Source of the DNA: Pseudomonas aylmerensis
Lineage (GTDB): Bacteria > Pseudomonadota > Gammaproteobacteria > Pseudomonadales > Pseudomonadaceae
Length of the DNA: 64,000 nt
Assembly (NCBI RefSeq): GCF_001702265.1
Contig: NZ_MAUE01000041.1
Location: 62,001-126,000, forward strand
Reading direction: 5' to 3'
Under the pieces are notes generated by a model. That model had not been told where the DNA came from, searched no databases, and saw only the letters and a program-made list of their open reading frames with translations. Shown in pieces: positions 40,926 to 49,775 of this stretch; position 1 is the first letter of the stretch; each line of letters begins with the position of its first letter. The translations under genes and the position numbers were made by a program.

Positions 40926-41537
40926 ATGAAAAGCCTACTGCCGAATAACAGCACCCAGTTGGAGCGTGCGATTGAGGCGGCGAGTTCGAACCAGACCGTC
41001 ATCCCGTTACGCTCGCTCTACAACCCCGCGACGTGTCCGGTTCATTTGTTGCCCCACCTCGCATGGGCCTGGTCTGTTGATCGCTGGGACGATCGCTGGA
41101 CGGAGGCGGCCAAGCGCAACGCGGTACGGGCGTCGTTTTACATCCACTCACGCAAAGGAACCATCGGCGCACTGCGCCGCGTGGTGGAGCCGCTTGGCTA
41201 TCTGCTGGAGGTGATCGAGTGGTGGCAGACGGTACCCGAAGGCGCGCCGGCGACCTTCGCCCTTAGGGTCGGCGTACTCGACACCGGTATCACCGAAGAA
41301 ATGTTCAGTGAGCTGGAGCGCCTGATTGACGACGCCAAGCCCGTGAGCCGGCATCTGACGGGCCTCGACATAACGCTCGAAACTCGCGCTAACGCCTATA
41401 CCGGCTTCGCTGTTTATGACGGTGATGAAATCGACGTTTACCCTTGGGCCAACCCCGATATCGACGTGGTGATTCAAGGCCATGCAGGCGTAAGCGAATA
41501 CACCCTCGACGAACTGGATGTGTACTCACATGGTTGA
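40926..41537 (+). CDS. Tail protein I
   Basis: The 203-aa protein has the P2 gpI features YNPATCPVHLLPHLAWAWSV with DRWDDRW and FYIHSRKGTIGALRRVVEPL. It connects baseplate and fibre. It overlaps the fibre gene by 8 bp. Confidence 0.9.
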   Translation: MKSLLPNNSTQLERAIEAASSNQTVIPLRSLYNPATCPVHLLPHLAWAWSVDRWDDRWTEAAKRNAVRASFYIHSRKGTIGALRRVVEPLGYLLEVIEWWQTVPEGAPATFALRVGVLDTGITEEMFSELERLIDDAKPVSRHLTGLDITLETRANAYTGFAVYDGDEIDVYPWANPDIDVVIQGHAGVSEYTLDELDVYSHG

Positions 41538-43608
41538 TAAGAATTCTATTTTTGGCGGCATGATCACCACTCAGGGGGCCGCCAAGAAGACCAACTGCGA
41601 TGCCCTCGGTATTCCGTGGGAGCCGCGTTACATGTTGATCGGCGATGCGAACGGCACCGATCCGGTGCCCAGTCCTTCGCAGACCAAGCTGGTCAATCAA
41701 GTTTATCGTGCGCAGATCAATCAGCTGCGTGTATCTCCGACTGATGCCAATGTGCTGATTGCCGAGGTGGTGTTGCCGCCCGACGTGGGTGGTTGGTGGG
41801 TGCGCGAGTTGGCCCTGGAGGATAAGGACGGTGTGTTTTCTGCGGTGGCCAACGCGCCGCCGAGTTACAAGCCAGTGCTGGCCCAGGGCTCGGGGCGCAA
41901 TCAGGTGGTGCGGATGCACATTATCACCAACGGCACCTCGAACATTCAGCTCAAAATCGACCCGGCGGTGGTGCTGGCTACGCGTCAGTATGTCGATGAG
42001 GCGGTTAACGGCCTTCTGCCTGCGAACAAGCCTGCTGGCACCTACACCAAGGTGACGGTCAATGATCGCGGCGTTTTCGTTTCTGGATCTAACCCGACCA
42101 CGTTGGCGGGGTATGGCATCACCGACACGTATACCAAGGACCAAATCACGGCAATGATCGCCCAGGCCTCGGCGTTGCCGGTGGGCTCGATGATCGGTTT
42201 TCCCGTGGATAAGGTGGCGCCGGGCTTTCTGGAGCTGGACGGTAGCGTCAAAAGCGTTGCGACGTATCCAGACCTGGCGACGTTCCTGGGCGGCGCGTTC
42301 AACAAGGGCGACGAGGGCGCCGGTAACTTTCGCCTGCCCGAGTCGCGCGGTGAGTTCCTGCGGGGCTGGGACCATGGGCGCGGGGTTGATGCTGGTCGGG
42401 TAATTGGCAGTGCTCAGGCCCAATCCATGCAGAAGCACGATCATGCAATGTGGTCGGGTGGAACCTATGGATCTGTAAGCGCGTCTGGCGGCGGCTCTGC
42501 ATCACCGTGGGTAAGTGGCGCTGCAAGTGATATGCGAACCGGCGTGACGGGCTCGGATGAAACACGACCGCGCAACTTGGCGGTGATGTGGTGCATCAAG
42601 GCTTGGAACGCTCCGATCAATCAGGGGAATATCGATGTTGCAGCCCTGGCCAGCGAAGTCGAGAAAACCCGAAACCTCTCGATTCAAGGCGCTTACCGGG
42701 GAATCCTGATCAGTGCAACCGGTGCCGGCTCGCTTATCTCGGCCCGCGTTGATCAGGTGATTGTCAAAGACGGGGCCGGTGTAGCGCGTCGTATCAGCGG
42801 TCTTTCTTCTGCGATCAATCTGGCTACTGTCGGAGCCAATGGCCTGGATAGCGGGGTATTGGCGGCGTCCAGTTTTTACTCGTTGTGGGCTATCAATGGC
42901 GCGGCCCAGGCGTTCATCGCCGCGCTGTGCCCTGTGCTGACCGGAGCGACCACTGCGGGTTCTGCGGTTGTTACCGGTTTGCCCAGTACCGCGTCACTGC
43001 GTGTTGGGATGCAGCTGTCGAGTTCGGCATTCCCTGCCGGCTCCTTTGTGCAAAGCATTGAGTCGCCGTCTCAAATCAACGTTAGCGCCCTGGCGCTGAC
43101 TACGACTGCTGCGGCGTCTTTGCGCTTCGTCTATGAGCCGGTGCTGCCTGCTGGATATACATCAAAGGCGCGCGTAGGCATGTTATTGACTGCTCCGAAC
43201 GGGGTGCCATTTGCTTACACGCAGATCGATAACCTTCTCCTTTTCGATCCGACAGCGGCGACAAATACGCTCAATTACCCGATGGCTGTGTCGGGCGCCG
43301 CAAGTACGCCGGTGTCGGTGTCGCTCGCGAACCTTGTGCCGCCAACGGCCCGCAAGGTTTCGTTGGTTGCCGGGTGTACGGGGGGCTACGTGGGCTTTGC
43401 GCCTGAGGGGGCCTTCGCCTCAACTCCGGGAACTGGCTACCTGAGCCCGGCGCAGTTGAACGGGTTCCCGTTTGCGGGTGGTTATAACGCCTCTGGTCCT
43501 GTGCCTACTGCGCAGGGCGAGTTCATTTTGCGGCGTATGAGCTTCCTGTTTTGCGCGACCGCTGCGACTGCTGTGGCGCAGGTCATGGGCTGGGAGGACG
43601 GGTTATGA
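41530..43608 (+). CDS. Tail fibre protein with collar domain
   Basis: The 692-aa protein begins with a P2 gpH/DUF3751-type fibre N-terminus (GGMITTQGAAKKTNCDALGI, LEDKDGVFSAVANAPPSYKP). A phage collar domain lies near residues 215-350 (VGSMIGFPVDKVAPGFLELD, RLPESRGEFLRGWDHGRG, NLAVMWCIKAW). The distal 330 residues have no recognised family and probably bind the receptor. No invertase or alternative fibre gene is seen. Confidence 0.9.
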   Translation: MVDKNSIFGGMITTQGAAKKTNCDALGIPWEPRYMLIGDANGTDPVPSPSQTKLVNQVYRAQINQLRVSPTDANVLIAEVVLPPDVGGWWVRELALEDKDGVFSAVANAPPSYKPVLAQGSGRNQVVRMHIITNGTSNIQLKIDPAVVLATRQYVDEAVNGLLPANKPAGTYTKVTVNDRGVFVSGSNPTTLAGYGITDTYTKDQITAMIAQASALPVGSMIGFPVDKVAPGFLELDGSVKSVATYPDLATFLGGAFNKGDEGAGNFRLPESRGEFLRGWDHGRGVDAGRVIGSAQAQSMQKHDHAMWSGGTYGSVSASGGGSASPWVSGAASDMRTGVTGSDETRPRNLAVMWCIKAWNAPINQGNIDVAALASEVEKTRNLSIQGAYRGILISATGAGSLISARVDQVIVKDGAGVARRISGLSSAINLATVGANGLDSGVLAASSFYSLWAINGAAQAFIAALCPVLTGATTAGSAVVTGLPSTASLRVGMQLSSSAFPAGSFVQSIESPSQINVSALALTTTAAASLRFVYEPVLPAGYTSKARVGMLLTAPNGVPFAYTQIDNLLLFDPTAATNTLNYPMAVSGAASTPVSVSLANLVPPTARKVSLVAGCTGGYVGFAPEGAFASTPGTGYLSPAQLNGFPFAGGYNASGPVPTAQGEFILRRMSFLFCATAATAVAQVMGWEDGL

Positions 43609-43958
43609 GTTTTGCTGTTCGTAATGACGGCGTTTACCGCTGCCGGTCTATCGGTGGACCTGAGGAACTGTTGCCAGGCGAGGTGTTTTCTGACGTCTAT
43701 GTCCCGTTACTTTCGGTTGGTGTTGATGTTGATGCCGAGCGTTCGTGGCGTGATGGGGAACTGGCCAGTCTCATGTGGTTGCGTGAGCGGCACCGTGACC
43801 AGTTGGAAATCAGCCGTGAAACAACACTCTCCGCTGAGCAGTTCACTGAGCTGTTGGAGTACATGCAGGATCTGCGCGACTGGCCACAATCGCCGGACTT
43901 TCCCGACATTGAGCAGCGGCCAGTGCCGCCGGCCTGGATCGCCGAGCAAATCCAATAG
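43605..43958 (+). CDS. Tail fibre assembly chaperone
   Basis: The 117-aa protein overlaps the fibre gene by ATGA. RNDGVYRCRSIGGPEELLPG and the C-terminal LLEYMQDLRDWPQSPDFPDI fit the Phage_tail_APC-like chaperone group, often found directly after fibre genes. It should aid fibre trimerisation. Confidence 0.8.
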   Translation: MSFAVRNDGVYRCRSIGGPEELLPGEVFSDVYVPLLSVGVDVDAERSWRDGELASLMWLRERHRDQLEISRETTLSAEQFTELLEYMQDLRDWPQSPDFPDIEQRPVPPAWIAEQIQ

Positions 43959-43988
43959 ACGCCCCGCATTGACGGGGCGTTTTCTTTT
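43959..43988 (+). terminator. Intra-operon terminator after the chaperone
   Basis: The stem ACGCCCCG/CGGGGCGT with a 6-nt loop is followed by TTTCTTTT. Confidence 0.8.
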
Positions 43989-44002
43989 CCGTTACGCGTA
44001 AC
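43989..44002. repeat. CCGTTACGCGTAAC palindrome (copy 1)
   Basis: A self-complementary GTTACGCGTAAC core, repeated at 49718-49733, lies between two terminators. It could be a protein-binding site. Confidence 0.5.
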
Positions 44003-44016
44003 ACGAACAACCCACG

Positions 44017-44040
44017 GCCTCGCTTATGCGGGGCTTTTTC
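44017..44040 (+). terminator. Second hairpin before the sheath gene
   Basis: The stem GCCTCGC/GCGGGGC with one G-T pair and loop TTAT is followed by TTTTT, close before the sheath ribosome site. Confidence 0.65.
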
Positions 44041-44058
44041 GTTTCTGGAGATTGCCCT

Positions 44059-45222
44059 ATGAGTTTCTTTCACGGTGTGACCGTCACCAATGTGGACACC
44101 GGCGCACGTACTATCTCGCTGCCGTCCTCCTCGATTATCGGTCTGTGCGACACCTTCACCCCGGGGCCGAAGGTGACGGCTAAGCCTAACCAGGTGCTGC
44201 TGATCACTCGCGAAAGCGAAGCGGTGGCTGCCTGGGGCGAAGACGCGGCGATCACCAAGTCGATCAAGGCTATCTACATGCGCGCCAAGGCGGTGATCGT
44301 GGCGTGCGGTGTCGAGAAGCTGGCCACACCCGCGCTGCAGACCTCGGCCATCATCGGTGGCGTTCTGGCGGATGGTCAGCGTACCGGCATGCAGGCGCTG
44401 CTTGACGGTAAGAGCCGTTTCAATGCTCAGCCCCGTTTGCTGATTACCCCGGGTCACAGCGCGACCCAGGCCGTGGCCACGTCGCTCGATGCGCTCGCCG
44501 GCAAGTTGCGCGGCCTCGCCATCGTTGATGGCCCGAACACCACCGACGAGGCTGCCATTGCCTACGCCGAAAACTTCGGCAGCAAGCGCGTGTTTCTGGT
44601 GGATCCTGGCGTGCAGACCTGGGACACCGGTCTCAGTGAACCCGTGGACGCACCAGCGTCGGCTTGGGTGGCTGGCCTGTTCGCCTGGACCGATAACGAA
44701 TACGGCTTTTGGGCCTCGCCGTCGAACAAGGAGTTTGTCGGCATCACCGGTACCACGCGGCCGATTGAGTTTTTGGACGGCGACGCAACGTGCCGGGCCA
44801 ACCTGCTCAACAACGCGAACATCACCACGATTATCCGTGACGACGGCTACCGCCTGTGGGGCAACCGCACCTGTTCCAGCGATCCGAAGTGGGCCTTCGT
44901 GACGCGTGTGCGCACTCAGGACATCGTTATGGACGCGATCCTTTACGGGCACAAGTGGGCGGTTGACCGCTCGATCACCAAGACCTACGTCAGCGATGTG
45001 ACCGAAGGCCTGGAAAACTTCATGCGCGACCTGAAAAAGCAGGGCGCGGTTATCAACTTCGAAGTGTTCCCGGACGACGAGCTGAATACTGCCAGTCAGC
45101 TGGAGCAGGGCAAAGTCTATTGGCGCATCCGTTTCACCGACGTGCCGCCGGCTGAGAACCCCACTTTCCTCGTTGAAGTCACTAATCAGTGGATCACCGA
45201 AGTCATCGAAACCAAAGCCTAA
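44059..45222 (+). CDS. Contractile tail sheath protein (FI-like)
   Basis: The 387-aa protein begins SFFHGVTVTNVDTGARTISL and contains IIGLCDTFTPGP and KWAVDRSITKTYVSDVTEGL, typical of P2 FI sheath proteins. Contractile sheath identity makes the phage a myovirus. GGAG lies 8 bp before ATG 44059. Confidence 0.93.
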   Translation: MSFFHGVTVTNVDTGARTISLPSSSIIGLCDTFTPGPKVTAKPNQVLLITRESEAVAAWGEDAAITKSIKAIYMRAKAVIVACGVEKLATPALQTSAIIGGVLADGQRTGMQALLDGKSRFNAQPRLLITPGHSATQAVATSLDALAGKLRGLAIVDGPNTTDEAAIAYAENFGSKRVFLVDPGVQTWDTGLSEPVDAPASAWVAGLFAWTDNEYGFWASPSNKEFVGITGTTRPIEFLDGDATCRANLLNNANITTIIRDDGYRLWGNRTCSSDPKWAFVTRVRTQDIVMDAILYGHKWAVDRSITKTYVSDVTEGLENFMRDLKKQGAVINFEVFPDDELNTASQLEQGKVYWRIRFTDVPPAENPTFLVEVTNQWITEVIETKA

Positions 45223-45234
45223 GGAGGCTTCGCA

Positions 45235-45744
45235 ATGTCCATGATTCCCCAAACGCTGTTCATGATGAACATGTTTGTCGACGGCATGAGCTTCGCCGGC
45301 GACGTGCCCACTTTGAGCTTGCCCAAGCTGAAGATCAAAACCGGCGAGTACCAGGGCGGTGGCATGGATGCCCCCATCGATATGGACCAGGGCATGGAAA
45401 AGCTGGAGGCGTCTTTCAGCACCAAAGGTGTACGCCGTGAGGCGATGAAGTTCTTTGGCCTGGCTGATCAGACCGCGTTCAACGCCGTGTTCCGTGGCTC
45501 GTTCAAAGGACAGAAGGGGGCAACTACTGCAGTGGTCGCCACCCTTCGCGGGATGGTCTCGGAGCTGGACCCAGGTGAGTGGAAGCCGGGCGGCGACGCT
45601 GAATTCAAGTACGCCGTCAGCGTCAGTTACTACAAGCTGGAAGTCGCTGGCTTGCGTATGTTTGAAATCGATCCTGTTAACGCGGTTCGCGTTATCAACG
45701 GCGTTGACCAACTGGCATCTGTTCGCCGCGACCTCGGCCTTTAA
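45235..45744 (+). CDS. Major tail tube protein (FII-like)
   Basis: The 169-aa protein matches P2 FII: MIPQTLFMMNMFVDGMSFAG, LPKLKIKTGEYQGGGMDAPI and YKLEVAGLRMFEIDPVNAVR. It polymerises into the inner tube. AAGGAGG precedes the start. Confidence 0.93.
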   Translation: MSMIPQTLFMMNMFVDGMSFAGDVPTLSLPKLKIKTGEYQGGGMDAPIDMDQGMEKLEASFSTKGVRREAMKFFGLADQTAFNAVFRGSFKGQKGATTAVVATLRGMVSELDPGEWKPGGDAEFKYAVSVSYYKLEVAGLRMFEIDPVNAVRVINGVDQLASVRRDLGL

Positions 45745-45755
45745 GGAAAATACCC

Positions 45756-46061
45756 ATGCCTCAAGACATCAACAAAATCCCGGAATGGCTGACGATCACC
45801 GCTGACTCGGCAACCATCAAACTGTCCAAAATCGTCAAGGTCAATCAGATCGAAACTGATCAGCTGACCATGCGTTCCCCAACCGTTCGCGAAGTTCGTG
45901 CCGCGACCAAAGCCGCCCCGGACGATGAGGAGCAAAGCGAAATGATCCTGTTCGCTAGCCTGACGGATGCAGGCCAAAACGATCTGGGTGAACTGAGTGT
46001 GCGTGATTACAAGCGCCTGCAGGCCGCCTATTTTCGCCTGGTGCGCGAAGACCGGGTTTAG
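45756..46061 (+). CDS. Tail assembly protein (gpE-like)
   Basis: The 101-aa protein (IKLSKIVKVNQIETDQLTMR, SPTVREVRAATKAAP) is the tail assembly protein that precedes the tape measure in P2-type phages. Its stop codon directly follows GTT, and an overlapping frame continues as the E'-type extension, so a fused product is expected by recoding. Confidence 0.88.
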   Translation: MPQDINKIPEWLTITADSATIKLSKIVKVNQIETDQLTMRSPTVREVRAATKAAPDDEEQSEMILFASLTDAGQNDLGELSVRDYKRLQAAYFRLVREDRV

Positions 46062-46173
46062 CGAAGAGATACAGAGGAAGCTGGCTCAGCGGCTGGCCCG
46101 GGAAATGTCTTTCTCGGCCAGCGAGATCGAGTCTATGTCTTTCTCAACGATGATCTGGTGGCTCAAGGAGTGA
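46060..46173 (+). CDS. E'-type frameshift extension of the tail assembly protein
   Basis: After the stop of the preceding gene, the +1 frame reads SEEIQRKLAQRLAREMSFSA then SEIESMSFSTMIWWLKE and stops at 46173. This 37-residue tail (helix, then STMIWWLKE) is the usual E'/GpE C-terminal part. The first ATG in this frame (46105) would give only 22 aa, so expression as a frameshift product seems likelier than free initiation. The GTT TAG C junction resembles +1 sites such as prfB. Confidence 0.65.
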   Translation, partial: SEEIQRKLAQRLAREMSFSASEIESMSFSTMIWWLKE

Positions 46174-46201
46174 GCCGCCTGGACCTTTTCGGAGTGACCC
46201 C

Positions 46202-48655
46202 ATGGCGAACAACCTGGCGCTTGGCGTCGTCATCGGCGGTGCTATCAGTTCGACCGTCGGCGCTGCCTTCAAGGATGTTGAAGGGCGTATCAAGAAACTC
46301 AGCGACCAGGGCACCAAGGCCCGGGTACTTCAAAGCACCATTGGCGACACCATCCGCCTGCGTGATGAGTGGAAAAAAGCCCATGACACCGGCTCAGCCT
46401 CGGCTGACGGCCTGCTGAAAAAGTTGGAGACCAACCTCAGAACCCTCAAGGACCAGGGTGTGGAGGTCGGTAAGTTGCGCAACGAGTACCAGAAACTGGG
46501 CCAGGTGGCCCGTGGGGCTGAGCTTAAGGCGCTCGGCCACACTCAAATCAAGCAGGGTAAGGACGGGCTGAAAAGTTCGCTCGGCCAGGCGACGGCGCTG
46601 TCAGCGGCGGTCGCTATCCCCACCAAGATATCAGGCGACTATCAGGCGCAAATGCGCCAGATGTCGCTGTGGGCGCATACAGCCGGCACAGATGACGAAG
46701 GCAAGATGACTGCGATGGTTTCGACCATTGCGGACGACAAGGGCATGAGCCGTCAACTGCTCGCCAAGGCGGTTGGTGGCCTGATCGAAAAGGGTGTTGA
46801 TTGGCAGGAAGCCAGTGCCTATGCCGGCCAGATTGCCGATCTGATCGATGGGCAGGGCATGGAAGCCGAAACTATTGCCACCTTGATCAACTCGTTCAAG
46901 GAGGCCGGGGTTAAGAAAGAGGACATGGCCGGCATGCTGGGTCAGGTCGCTGCAGCCGGGGATATCGGCGCCTTCGGTCCCAAGGACATGGCTCGGTATC
47001 TGCCGTCCATGCTCGGTAACATCAAGCGCCTGGGCATGGAAGGCCCGGAGGCGGTTCGCTTTCTGGGGGCCAGCTTGCAGTCGCAATACTCACAAACGCA
47101 GGACTCTGCGGCCGCTGCGACCAACATGAACAACCTGTTGAACGCGGTGATCAGCAGTACCAGCCAGGAGCGCTTTGCCAAGGAAGGTTACGACCTGGCC
47201 GGCTCGATCCTGGCCGCGACGAAAAGCGGCAAGGCAGCCAACCCGGTTGACGCTTTCATCATGCTCAGTCAGGAAATGATCAAGCGTCAGGATCCGGCGA
47301 AGGCCAAAAAGATCGAGGCCCTCAAGGCCAAGATCAAGGCGGCAGCGGACGGCAGCGCCGAGGAACAGCAGGCCATGGTGGCCCTGACTGAAGCCGCTGG
47401 CCTAGCCAACATCGTCAGCGATCAGAGCGCCAGTGCGGGTTTGCTCGCGCAGATCAAATACGGCGACAAGATCAAGGCCGATATGGTCACGATCGAGAAA
47501 ACCGACGGCAAGACCAAGATCGAGTCGGACGCCGCTAAGGCCCGCGAAACCTCCAACCGCAGATGGGCGGAGGCCACGGCGGGCATGGAAGCCTCCATGA
47601 TCAGCCTTGGAGATGGTTTGCGGCCTTTGACCGATAAGGTCGCGGATGGCCTGGGGAAGGTTGGCTATGCGCTGGCTGACCTGGCCAACAAGTACCAACC
47701 AGTTACGGCGGTGATTGCTGCGGTTGCTGCAGGCGCAGTCACGTTGGGCGCCGCGCTGAGCGCGCTCAAGATCGGCAAGGGCCTGCTGAACGTCGGCCGT
47801 GGTTCGCTGATGGGCAATCCGAACATCCCGCAAAAGGTAATCGTCACCAATCTGCCGGCAGGTGGCTTGGGCGGCCTGGATGGTGGTGTAGATGGCAGCG
47901 GCAAAGGTAGGAGGGGCGGCAAGGCGGGTGGTCGCGGTTTGGGCTTACCCAAGGGCGCCAAGCTGCCTGCGGCCCTGGCGGTCATTGAGGCTGGTTACAA
48001 GATCAAAGATACCTATGACAACGCCACGACCCGCGATGAAAAAGCCGAAGGCTATGGCGAGGCGGCGGGGGGCTTGGCGGGCACGCTTGCCGGCGCTGCG
48101 GCCGGTGCGGCGATTGGCTCGGCGGTACCGATAATCGGCACGGTGGTCGGTGGGTTGCTGGGTGCCTACCTGGGCAGCCTGGGTGGCGACGCTCTGGGCG
48201 GATATTTGGGCAAGTCGTTCTTCGGCGGCGACGATGGGCTGAAGAAAATGCCCGATGCCGGTCCGTTGATGATGGTCAACGCCGGCAAAGACATTCCGCC
48301 GGTGCTCGGCGATATCGCGACTTCTTTCGCGCCTAAAGGTGATGGCTCTCTGCTGATGCCTGGCGCCGTCAAGACGCCTGGGCCGGTGGGTGGTGACGTC
48401 GTTCGTTCGCTGGCTTCGCAGCCGGCATCGAGCACACCCGCTGGGGTTGCGCTGATGGCGGTACCGCCAAAACCGCCGGCGCCGAAGATCGAGCAAAAGG
48501 TTGATATCAGCGCGCCGATTCAGGTGACCGTGCAGGGCGACGTGAAGGATCCGGCGCAGCTCGCTCGCGAGCTTCAGCCATACATCGCACAGCAACAGCG
48601 CGAAATCACTCAACAGCTGGAAAGCCGCAAGCTCTACGACGACGCGCATCTTTGA
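46202..48655 (+). CDS. Tail tape measure protein
   Basis: The 817-aa TP901-type tape measure has a helical N-terminus (FKDVEGRIKKLSDQGTKARV), a conserved core (LSAAVAIPTKISGDYQAQMR, EASAYAGQIADLIDGQGMEA), hydrophobic segments near 500-520 and 615-660 (LAGTLAGAAAGAAIGSAVPI), and an Ala/Pro-rich C-terminus. It sets tail length and is probably ejected during infection. Confidence 0.92.
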   Translation: MANNLALGVVIGGAISSTVGAAFKDVEGRIKKLSDQGTKARVLQSTIGDTIRLRDEWKKAHDTGSASADGLLKKLETNLRTLKDQGVEVGKLRNEYQKLGQVARGAELKALGHTQIKQGKDGLKSSLGQATALSAAVAIPTKISGDYQAQMRQMSLWAHTAGTDDEGKMTAMVSTIADDKGMSRQLLAKAVGGLIEKGVDWQEASAYAGQIADLIDGQGMEAETIATLINSFKEAGVKKEDMAGMLGQVAAAGDIGAFGPKDMARYLPSMLGNIKRLGMEGPEAVRFLGASLQSQYSQTQDSAAAATNMNNLLNAVISSTSQERFAKEGYDLAGSILAATKSGKAANPVDAFIMLSQEMIKRQDPAKAKKIEALKAKIKAAADGSAEEQQAMVALTEAAGLANIVSDQSASAGLLAQIKYGDKIKADMVTIEKTDGKTKIESDAAKARETSNRRWAEATAGMEASMISLGDGLRPLTDKVADGLGKVGYALADLANKYQPVTAVIAAVAAGAVTLGAALSALKIGKGLLNVGRGSLMGNPNIPQKVIVTNLPAGGLGGLDGGVDGSGKGRRGGKAGGRGLGLPKGAKLPAALAVIEAGYKIKDTYDNATTRDEKAEGYGEAAGGLAGTLAGAAAGAAIGSAVPIIGTVVGGLLGAYLGSLGGDALGGYLGKSFFGGDDGLKKMPDAGPLMMVNAGKDIPPVLGDIATSFAPKGDGSLLMPGAVKTPGPVGGDVVRSLASQPASSTPAGVALMAVPPKPPAPKIEQKVDISAPIQVTVQGDVKDPAQLARELQPYIAQQQREITQQLESRKLYDDAHL

Positions 48656-48667
48656 CCTGGGGGATTT

Positions 48668-49513
48668 ATGGGCTACATGGAGCAGCTGCAATCAAGCGTT
48701 AAGTCCCTGGCGGCGGCGGGTGAGACTGGTCGCCGTAGCCTGGATGGGATGATCGCACCGGTAGACGGGGCGATCAGTGAACTCAGCGGCGCGGCCTCGG
48801 AGTTGGAAGGCATTCCGTTTGTGGGACCAGCCATCGGCGAAAAGCTACAGCGGGTTATGCGCGGTGTAACGGCCGCCCAGGCGAAGGTTGGCCAGGTAGT
48901 GTCGGTGTACAGCGCAGCAACCCGGGCTGCGTCTCAGATTGACGAGCGCTTGGGTGCGCTGAAAGAACAGGCAGGGCGGGCTGCGACGGCGATCAACAAC
49001 ATCGCCGGCAAGGTCAGTCCTTCACTGTCGGGCATTATTCCGACTGGGGCCTTTGCGGCTGATGCCACACCTGCGCCGGAAGCTGTAAAACCCTTCCCGC
49101 ACCTGATGATCATGCAGCCGCGTGATCCGAAACAACAGCCGTACTTCTTCAACCTAGACACGGCGGCCTTTGATGAGCTGCGGCGTTCGTCTGCGTTTCG
49201 CTGGGCCTCTCAGGAGCGGCTGACGCGTCGACCGGCGCAACAGGCTATCGGTATGGGTGACGAAAAGCTGACGTTGAAGGGCGCCATCTTCCCGGGCTTC
49301 AGGGGTGGCATCAAACAACTGGACACCCTGCGAACCCTGGGGGGCAAGTTGCAGCCGCTGACGCTGACCACCGGCTACGGCGACGTGTTGGGCAGCTGGT
49401 GCATGACCAGCGTCGAGGAAGAACAAAGCGCGCTGCTGGGCGGCGGCATCCCGCGTAAGCAAGGCTTTACCCTGGAGTTTGTACGCTATGGCGACGACAT
49501 GCAGAACGTCTGA
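48668..49513 (+). CDS. Tail protein U with extra N-terminal domain
   Basis: The C-terminal 135 residues (PHLMIMQPRDPKQQPYFFNL, TLTTGYGDVLGSWCMTSVEE, GFTLEFVRYGDD) match P2 gpU, which is normally about 150 aa. Here about 140 extra residues, helical and Ala-rich (SELSGAASELEGIPFVGPAI, GVTAAQAKVGQVVSVYSAAT), precede it. This extension resembles part of a tape-measure or tail-hub chaperone segment. Confidence 0.85.
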   Translation: MGYMEQLQSSVKSLAAAGETGRRSLDGMIAPVDGAISELSGAASELEGIPFVGPAIGEKLQRVMRGVTAAQAKVGQVVSVYSAATRAASQIDERLGALKEQAGRAATAINNIAGKVSPSLSGIIPTGAFAADATPAPEAVKPFPHLMIMQPRDPKQQPYFFNLDTAAFDELRRSSAFRWASQERLTRRPAQQAIGMGDEKLTLKGAIFPGFRGGIKQLDTLRTLGGKLQPLTLTTGYGDVLGSWCMTSVEEEQSALLGGGIPRKQGFTLEFVRYGDDMQNV

Positions 49514-49694
49514 CGGGGATCTGTTGGACACTATCTGTCACAACTACTACGGCCACCTGAACGGCACCGTGGAGGCTGTGCTGGATGCTAATCAGGGCCT
49601 GGCCGATGAGGCTCAGCCGTATCGGGCAGGTGTGGTGATTATCCTGCCGGACATGCCGGCACCCACTGAAGAACTTGTGATGCTTTGGGATTAG
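49488..49694 (+). CDS. Tail protein X (LysM-like)
   Basis: ATG 49488 lies inside the end of gpU and gives 68 aa. TSDGDLLDTICHNYYGHLNG and GVVIILPDMPAP fit the small gpX LysM-like fold, a baseplate component next to gpD. Confidence 0.85.
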   Translation: MATTCRTSDGDLLDTICHNYYGHLNGTVEAVLDANQGLADEAQPYRAGVVIILPDMPAPTEELVMLWD

Positions 49695-49717
49695 CCAGGC
49701 CTGGCTGTCCTTTCCTT

Positions 49718-49733
49718 CCGTTACGCGTAACGG
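49718..49733. repeat. CCGTTACGCGTAACGG palindrome (copy 2)
   Basis: A perfect 16-bp palindrome, sharing 14 bp with 43989-44002, lies in the gap between gpX and gpD. It is followed by a CCCCGC/GCGGGG hairpin at about 49747-49762. Confidence 0.6.
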
Positions 49734-49775
49734 CCGCCAACATTCCCCCGCGTTGGCGGGGTAACTGGGTGAACC

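Noticed and set aside
43843..45711. 622-codon minus-strand open frame across the sheath and tube genes
   Set aside because: Spans two clear structural genes on the plus strand and reads as a His/Gly/Arg-rich antisense product.
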